From: Oscheius onirici
Taxonomy: Eukaryota > Nematoda > Chromadorea > Rhabditida > Rhabditidae
Assembly (NCBI GenBank): GCA_932521025.1
Contig: OW051471.1
Span: forward strand, 11,780,001-11,844,000
Length of the DNA: 64,000 bases
Direction: 5' to 3'
Shown here: positions 58,961 through 64,000 of the stretch, piece by piece
How the letters are laid out: each line of letters begins with the position of its first letter
Position numbering within the stretch: the stretch's first letter is position 1
Notes under the pieces: model-generated
Databases searched by the model: none
What the model saw: only the letters and a program-made list of their open reading frames with translations
What the model was told of the DNA's origin: nothing
Made by a program: the position numbers and the translations under genes

Positions 58961-60127
58961 ATGGGCGAGCCGATGACAAAGAAGATTCGAGTGTGGAATC
59001 CGGCCCTGGACGAGCCGTTGGTCAAGGAAGAATCAAGTCCTTCCGTCTCTCCATCTCAGCCTCTGGACTTTTCGAAGCCGGCCTTTCCTCAGATGCCAGT
59101 CCTGATGCAGGTAAGAGTACAAAATAGCTAGAAATCAGAGTGCCGTGAAAGTATGAGAAGGTAGTCCCAGCCTCAAGGCAAATAATGAGGACATGACCAG
59201 GTTGGGAGGGTAGAGAGCGTTTTGGTTTCAATTTGGCCCATATAAGTTTTCCTCAAAATTCTTTCAAAAAGTATCCATGATTCAAATGGTCTTTACTGTA
59301 GAATTGACAATCATGATTGTGCTCCTACTCTTTCAACTCGAGGAACAGGCACCCATTGAGTGATCAGAACCAGAAAAACTAGCGATCCTATGTACTATAG
59401 ACTCACTTTTGACATTGGTTTGGGCTGGTTTGTGCACTTGCACTTTTCCTACGATCGTCCACAGAGTACCATGGTTTGTTTAAAAAAGAGAGCTCGACCG
59501 TCACCTATTTGGTTTCCCGCGAGAACCTTATAACATGCAAACGTGGAAACTCAGCCAGGAAACTTGACTGAGTATCCTACGCTTCCGTGTTATAAGGGTC
59601 TCGAGGCGAACTAAATGGGGTCGAGCTATCTTTATATTGAAAAAAACTATAATTTTTATAAATAAAGCAAAGTTTTGTTGTCAAGGAGATTTCCAACACT
59701 TTTCGATAGAACTAACATTGGTTTCATACGTAAAAACTTTCAGAACTACATGAATCTGGCTCCTCTCATGATGAGAATGCAGCAGCAACAAATGGAGACG
59801 GCTATGAGACAGCGTTTCCTAACCAGTCTGGCCCATCAGGCTCGTCTTGCCTCAGCACCATCCAAGCCTTTTTGTCAGCCGGAAAGTACTACAATTTCTC
59901 CCATGCAAGGTAGATTTCTTCATAACTTGAGCAAAATCAGAGGTTTAGGAGTCACTCCTTCCTTCAATCCTCTAGTTGCGACAGCTCTGGGAGCCCAGCC
60001 AGTGTCCGAAAACTGCTGTGCCGTCTGTGGAGCGAGTTTCAGATTAACGGGAGATCTGGTGACCCATATGAGGAACAATCATCGAAGGACCAAGTTTAAG
60101 AGAAAGAACGAGAAGCCAGTTGACTAA
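58961..60127 (+). CDS. Single C2H2 zinc-finger transcriptional repressor-like protein
   Basis: Exon 1 (58961-59110) and exon 2 (59744-60127) join in phase to give 177 residues. The N-terminal part holds KKIRVW and PLDFSKP (residues 34-40), close to the PxDLS motif that binds the corepressor CtBP. A Met/Gln-rich stretch (LMMRMQQQQMETAMRQR) follows. The only finger is C142-x2-C145-x12-H158-x4-H163 within CAVCGASFRLTGDLVTHMRN, followed by a basic tail (RRTKFKRKNEK). The finger resembles the first C-terminal finger of vertebrate PRDM8/ZNF488 (SFRxTxDLVxHMR), recalled from memory. A nuclear repressor role is likely. An AATAAA is at 60150-60155. The intron carries a hairpin MITE. Confidence 0.8.
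59470..59652. mobile_element. Hairpin MITE in the zinc-finger gene intron
   Basis: The outer end CATGGTTTGTTTAAAAAAG resembles the TATGGTCTGTTCAAAAA family. The arms GAGCTCGACCGTCACCTATTTGG against TAGCTCGACCCCATTTAGTTCG, and GAACCTTATAACA against GACCCTTATAACA, fold back on a centre at GACTGAGTATCC. It is fully intronic. Confidence 0.75.
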
Positions 60128-60632
60128 AAATGTAAAGAACAGTAATCAGAATAAAGTGCTAATGGTGTTAGAAGCTTTCATTTAATAGTAAAGAAATGTT
60201 AGAACAATAAGGAGTAGCTCGGGCCGACTAGCTACCACCATAGTGCTTCGTTTTGCTGATAAGGCAATAACAAGAGCAAAATCACTAGAATAACACAAGG
60301 TTTTCTTCAGCTACTTTTATTTTCCTCTGGGACTAGAATGTCCGACAATAACGAGACGATAAAATAGAAAACAATACGGGTTGAGAGAGCTCAACCAACA
60401 ACTAACTGAAATTCGAGACAGGAATTCAAAATGGGGCGGGGATTACGGTAGGTGGACGGCGGGAAGTTTGAAAATGAGAGGGAAGATGGAAAGAGGGGGT
60501 GAGGAGAGATATCGGCACTCAGAGATGGTATCACGATGGGGGCTGTTACAGAACGGTGGAAAAGGAAAAGTCCCGGTGTTTCTTACTCGACAAACTGTTT
60601 GAATATTACCCACGGTATGCATCTTTATTACA

Positions 60633-61138
60633 TCACTTTTCGGAAGACAGTTGTGCAAAAAACTGATGCAGTGTAGTTTGCTTCTTGATCTTCTTTTCAA
60701 AGTTAAATGTAGGTCGAATGGCGGGACTTATGATGTTCTGCAAAGTTGTAGCCCCTGACGTCCTCTACAACTTTGCAGAACACCAAAAAGCTGAAAAATG
60801 TCATCTTGCCCCTGAAAAACGTGAATACGTAATTGCGTATCTAACGTAAGGAAGGAGGGCTTCTATTAGAGCTTTTACGGGAAACAGTTCTTACTCCAAT
60901 TGATGGTCGTCTGACAGACTAGACAAAAAGGCCGCTCCTCAGACTTCACACTAGATACGTTTTCTTGGAAGCAACGTCGGATCCAGTCGTTCAGCTCGTC
61001 CTCATAGTCTTCTTTTGGGACCTCAATGACCTCGGCTTCTCCCTTGTGAACATTACGAACATGTCTGTTCATAATCCCTCGGTGTAAGAGTCTGCTATTA
61101 TGCTTGCAAGCAGAACAGTAATATCGGATCTTCTTCAT
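60633..61138 (-). CDS. Zinc-finger gene with PIP-box-like C-terminus (structure partly unresolved)
   Basis: The main exon (60895-61138) starts MKKIRYYCSACKHNSRLLH and contains a finger-like CxxC...H...H pattern (C-S-A-C, then H and H in RHVRNVH). Acidic EDYEDELNDWIRRCFQ and a second pair CLVC follow before donor GGAGTAAG. A terminal exon (60633-60740) reads NIISPAIRPTFNFEKK and KQTTLHQFFAQLSSEK with TGA at 60633 and AATAAA behind it. QTTLHQFF fits the PCNA-interacting box QxxLxxFF. The phase between the two exons does not close with the obvious donor, so a third exon or another donor is needed. The acceptor of the last exon (ACTTTGCAG) lies in foldback repeat sequence. Confidence 0.5.
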
Positions 61139-61449
61139 ATGGGTATTCCAAATGTGCTGTGTGTATCCTCAAAACATGTTTTTAAAGCGAGCCCCCAGCT
61201 ACGAAATTTGGTGAAGCGATTCTACTGTAGGTTGCGCGGCAATATAGATAGATATTTCATTTGCCATAAAGGACAAACATTTGGAGGGGGTGGAGACAGG
61301 ATAATATGACTTACGCAAACTTTTGAACGAAATGGTTGCCATTGACCGGGACGTTTAGCCAATGATAAACAATAATAAACTGAGAAGGAATGAAATGGCC
61401 TCTGAATAGGCAAAGCAGACCAAACTCCGAGAATTAAACCACCCTCGGC

Positions 61450-61520
61450 TGTTTGACAGGACCCCCCCCCCCCCAAAAAAAAAACCCCAAGTTTAGAGAG
61501 AGAGAGAGAGGGGGGGTGGT
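61450..61520. repeat. Poly-C / poly-A / GA low-complexity run
   Basis: A run of about 14 C, then 10 A, then GAGAGAGA and a G run. It is a likely site of length error. A similar poly-C run lies at 52681-52693. Confidence 0.8.
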
Positions 61521-61603
61521 AAAGATTCAAAACGATCACAGGCGAGCTTCAGTGCATTTCAGCAGAAAGCCCGCGGGCAGAAAGTTACACGTCCTTCACT
61601 TAC

Positions 61604-61877
61604 CTCTTGATATTTTCTTTTTCCAAACGTGGCAATAGTCGTGACATCCCTTCTCTTTCACATCGAAGACAGACTTGTATTGGCTCAGGTCTTCTTATTC
61701 TTCCAAACGTCCGAAACATCTCTTTCTCCAAACTGCCAGTTCTTCAGCATATTCACTCTTGTCTACTTGTACGGTTTCTCCTTCTCCGTTGTGGATCAGT
61801 TTGCGCTGGCGATCTGTGCCGTGCTTTACATTGCCCATCTTTCCACAAATGGAACACGAACAATGCATGAACTTCAT
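61604..61877 (-). pseudogene. Zinc-finger paralogue exon with frameshift
   Basis: The exon begins MKFMHCSCSICGKMGNVK and continues RQRKLIHNGEGETVQVDK and SEYAEELAVWRKRCF, paralleling the neighbour at 60895-61138 (HKGEAEVIEVPKEDYEDEL, WIRRCF). The frame then hits TAA. The other frame continues GRIRRPEPIQVCLRCEREG to a strong donor (AAGAG|GTAAGTGAAGG), matching the neighbour's second Cys pair. A single frameshift therefore separates the two halves. The copy is either a recent pseudogene or carries a sequence error. Confidence 0.5.
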
Positions 61878-62282
61878 ATGAGTTAAGATGACGTGTAAAC
61901 TACCAGTTAAAGTTCTCTCAAGTTCAGTACTGAGACCAGGGATAGCAAACCTGGCCGAAAAAGTCGCGCCGGCCAGGTTGGGCCAGGCCAGGTTGTAAAC
62001 AGTGCGCCAGACCTGGCCAGGTTTGGCGGCGGTTTACTGTACACTGCTTTTCATAATTATAGGTTCACCAAAGTTTTTCGATCGTTTGTCAAAACGTTCT
62101 GATAAGTTTTCCAATGGATTCGGCGGGTTAAAAAACCCCAGTAGCCATATTTTCAAAGAATTCAGTAGTAGAATACAGCGTTTCCAGTCGTTTTCCTATT
62201 TTCGCACCATTCCATAATTATAGGTTCACCTCTGATTTTCTCACTACAATGAATAGAATTAGGCAATATATAAGTTGGAAAC

Positions 62283-62520
62283 TCAGAAAGTACCTCTGAT
62301 TGAGTGTGCACAATTGGAACACAAAATAACCTCGAATTGGAGCTCATCCGAAAAGTCTATTTTGTACTGGTGCACGGGTGGGAGTCGGTAAATCGCTCCT
62401 AACTCTCTGGGATTACAAGGAAACTGGCACAAACTTTGGCAATACGTTGTTCTTATATTATGTAACACTGTCCTAGAAGATGGATTTGCCATATACAAGA
62501 AGTACCGATTTCCACGGTGT
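62283..62520 (-). CDS. Possible upstream exon of the zinc-finger cluster
   Basis: A minus-strand frame reads TVLHNIRTTYCQSLCQFPCN, PRELGAIYRLPPVHQYKIDF and DELQFEVILCSNCAHSIRG and meets a GTACTTTC donor near 62300. CSNC is a further CxxC pair. Composition is protein-like. It lies between the 63.4-63.7 kb gene start and the zinc-finger exons and could belong to either. An ATG within it (near 62498) gives MYMANPSS. Confidence 0.4.
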
Positions 62521-62639
62521 GCTTTTCAAACATCTTCAAGGGCGCCCATTTTCAGTACTAATTTTGACACAGACAGGTCCGCGAATTTAAAATTAGTTCA
62601 TGGCCAATGTTTCCTCACTGATTCTTTCCATCTTCTAGG

Positions 62640-63007
62640 ACTCTGATCCCTTCCCCAGTCAACCGATCTCTTCTGATCCTGTCACGTTTTCTTCCTTCTC
62701 TTATCAATCGGACCTTTTTCATTCTATCCCAGGATTCTCACCCCTCCTAAAGAACCAATACGAATTTTCCTATTTTCTGGCCATACGGTTCCTCTCTGAT
62801 CTTATACAGATCAACCGATCTCTTCTAGCGGTTACCCTGACTCTATTTGCTACTCAAAATAATTTAGCAAAAATATTTGGCGAGGAGCGGAGTCGAACCC
62901 GGGTCGTCTGGGTGAAGACGGCAACTCTTTACACCAAAATTTCAGGTCCCGGACAAACAAACAAACAAATAAACAGAGCCCACGACAGACACCATTGCGC
63001 TTTATTA
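62640..63007 (-). repeat. tRNA-derived SINE, copy 3 (best preserved)
   Basis: Read on the minus strand it starts TAAAGCGCAATGGTGTCTGT. It passes through TTTGTTTGTTTGTCCGGGAC, GGTGTAAAGAGTTGCC, CGTCTTCACCCAGACG and the B box CCGGGTTCGACTCC, and ends in AGAAGAGATCGGTTGACTGGGG units. The T arm and anticodon-like arm are both foldable. It is about 370 bases long, with no poly-A tail visible at the far end. Confidence 0.8.
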
Positions 63008-63375
63008 AAAGGAGAGAGATAGGCCGCATTCATGTGCACAGGACCAGACTGCCTGGTTTTGTGCTTCAAAAGTTTAAGTTGTACCCAGTTGGTCCATTTT
63101 TCCCAGTAGTGGGCGTTTTGAAAGCATCATATCTTCGTGATCTTTAAAGTTAGCTTCGATTTTCCGACGGCATTGGAAAGAGCTTGTCAAGAGCTATCAG
63201 ATTGTAGAACGACATAAGGTTGAAAAGTTTTTTCTAACCCCAGTCTTGCTCGCATGAACTTTTCGCATGCGCGGGGGAAAAAGTCCATGTTGGGGTATCA
63301 TGGATCCAGAAATTTTATTTCGTTCCTAGATCAAAGTGCCAACTAATTAGTGCCCACCCCTGTAGATATACTTAC

Positions 63376-63708
63376 TGCTTGACATCTGGGTCAGGATTCC
63401 ACGTCTGCGCTGAAAACACCTTAAATTCCCATTTGTTCAGAAAATCGTACCTGGACACGCTAGCTTGATATCTTTCGCGATAGAAGACCGCAAAGCTGGC
63501 GACCCTTTGAAAAGACTTTGAGCCGCTGTCAGGTTAATGGCGACGCATCCAGGAAACTCTTCAGGCGGAATCAGTTTGGTTTTGTCAATGTCTGGACCAT
63601 TTTCTGAACACAAAAGATTTTAAATATTATACTAAAATTAACCGGACCATGGATAGGCAGTGCTCCTGGACATGCCGAGACATATCCGAAGTCAAGCAGT
63701 AGCAGCAT
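63376..63708 (-). CDS. 5' part of an unidentified gene
   Basis: Three exons close in phase: 63648-63708, 63451-63603 and 63376-63409. The protein begins MLLLLDFGYVSACPGALPIH and continues PPEEFPGCVAINLTAAQSLF, SPALRSSIAKDIKLACPAQT and WNPDPDVK before a GTAAGTATA donor. The first donor (G|GTCCGG) is weak but is the only one that keeps the frame. The N-terminus is hydrophobic and could be a short signal sequence. The continuing exons are not identified. A SINE and perhaps the exon at 62283-62520 lie downstream. The family is not recognised. Confidence 0.45.
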
Positions 63709-63903
63709 GGCAGTACTGTCTCCGCATCAGTCAGTCCGTCTTTTTAAGCAAAAGCGTGAGAGTCATTATGATTGGATTAGTTGACAGCTAATCAGATGGG
63801 AAACTTTCACAAGACTTACAAGGGAATGTTTTTAGTATATTCACGGATATCGAGATGAGCCCGATGGCATTCGAAAGAGCATCGAAGATAATGGTTCTTG
63901 GTA

Positions 63904-64000
63904 GATTTTCAGCTGCGGAATGAATATCGTGGAGCCCTCAAAATCAGAAAATTGAAACCGTTCCAGAGGGCAGACGATATTCATTCCGCAGCTGAAAATC
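63904..64000. repeat. Perfect 26-bp inverted repeat at the window edge
   Basis: GATTTTCAGCTGCGGAATGAATATCG (63904-63929, shown only as its ends GATTTTCAGC and GAATATCG) is exactly complementary to 63975-64000. A 45-base spacer separates the arms. It may be one side of a longer foldback that continues past the window. Confidence 0.85.

Overview
The window is nuclear DNA from a nematode, most likely a rhabditid close to Caenorhabditis. Genes are split by introns that mostly run from GTAAGT or GTGAGT to TTTTCAG. Several are only 30-50 bases long, with a few very large repeat-filled ones. The protein content also fits: a DUF268 protein, several nematode-style serpentine chemoreceptors and a small secreted Gly/His/Tyr-rich protein. 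No bacterial operons, CRISPR arrays or rRNA genes were seen.

Layout. Bases 1-1,550 hold a two-exon gene on the minus strand (76-840) and broken coding-like sequence upstream of it. A complete eight-exon DUF268 gene lies on the plus strand (1,566-4,136). Two paralogous 80/81-residue minus-strand genes follow (4,191-5,548 and 6,852-7,166); a 1.06-kb transposon with terminal inverted repeats sits in the intron of the first. Most of the left half is one minus-strand gene (10,384-28,208). I reconstructed it as 17 exons with every phase closing, giving 791 codons. It is a ZMIZ/tonalli-type SP-RING (PIAS-like SUMO ligase) protein, and about 10 kb of the gene is a single intron. From 28 to 39 kb I see no convincing gene, only hairpin repeats and low-complexity DNA.

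From 39 to 43.2 kb there is a tandem trio of related, decayed genes with a tRNA-like sequence and a SINE between them. The stretch 43.6-52.4 kb is a membrane and secreted gene neighbourhood: a multi-span protein (43,662-44,254), an intact five-exon serpentine receptor (46,400-48,117), a signal-peptide Gly/His/Tyr-rich protein (48,548-49,830), a truncated receptor relic (49,970-50,560) and a second receptor that may be damaged (50,741-52,328). A CR1-like non-LTR retrotransposon (52,928-56,034) has inserted into one arm of a palindromic repeat. The right end carries a C(N)CTGT hexamer array, coding-like islands, a small minus-strand gene (57,861-58,279), a single C2H2 zinc-finger gene with a CtBP-type motif (58,961-60,127), a cluster of related zinc-finger exons on the minus strand (60,633-62,520; one ends in a PIP-box-like motif), and the 5' end of an unidentified gene (63,376-63,708).

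Mobile DNA shapes the region. I see a tRNA-headed SINE in three copies, several hairpin MITE families, an RTE-like fragment, the CR1-like LINE and a Tc1/mariner-style nonautonomous element. No shared pathway links the genes. Multi-exon gene models are hand-spliced and trustworthy where phase closure is stated. Others are flagged.
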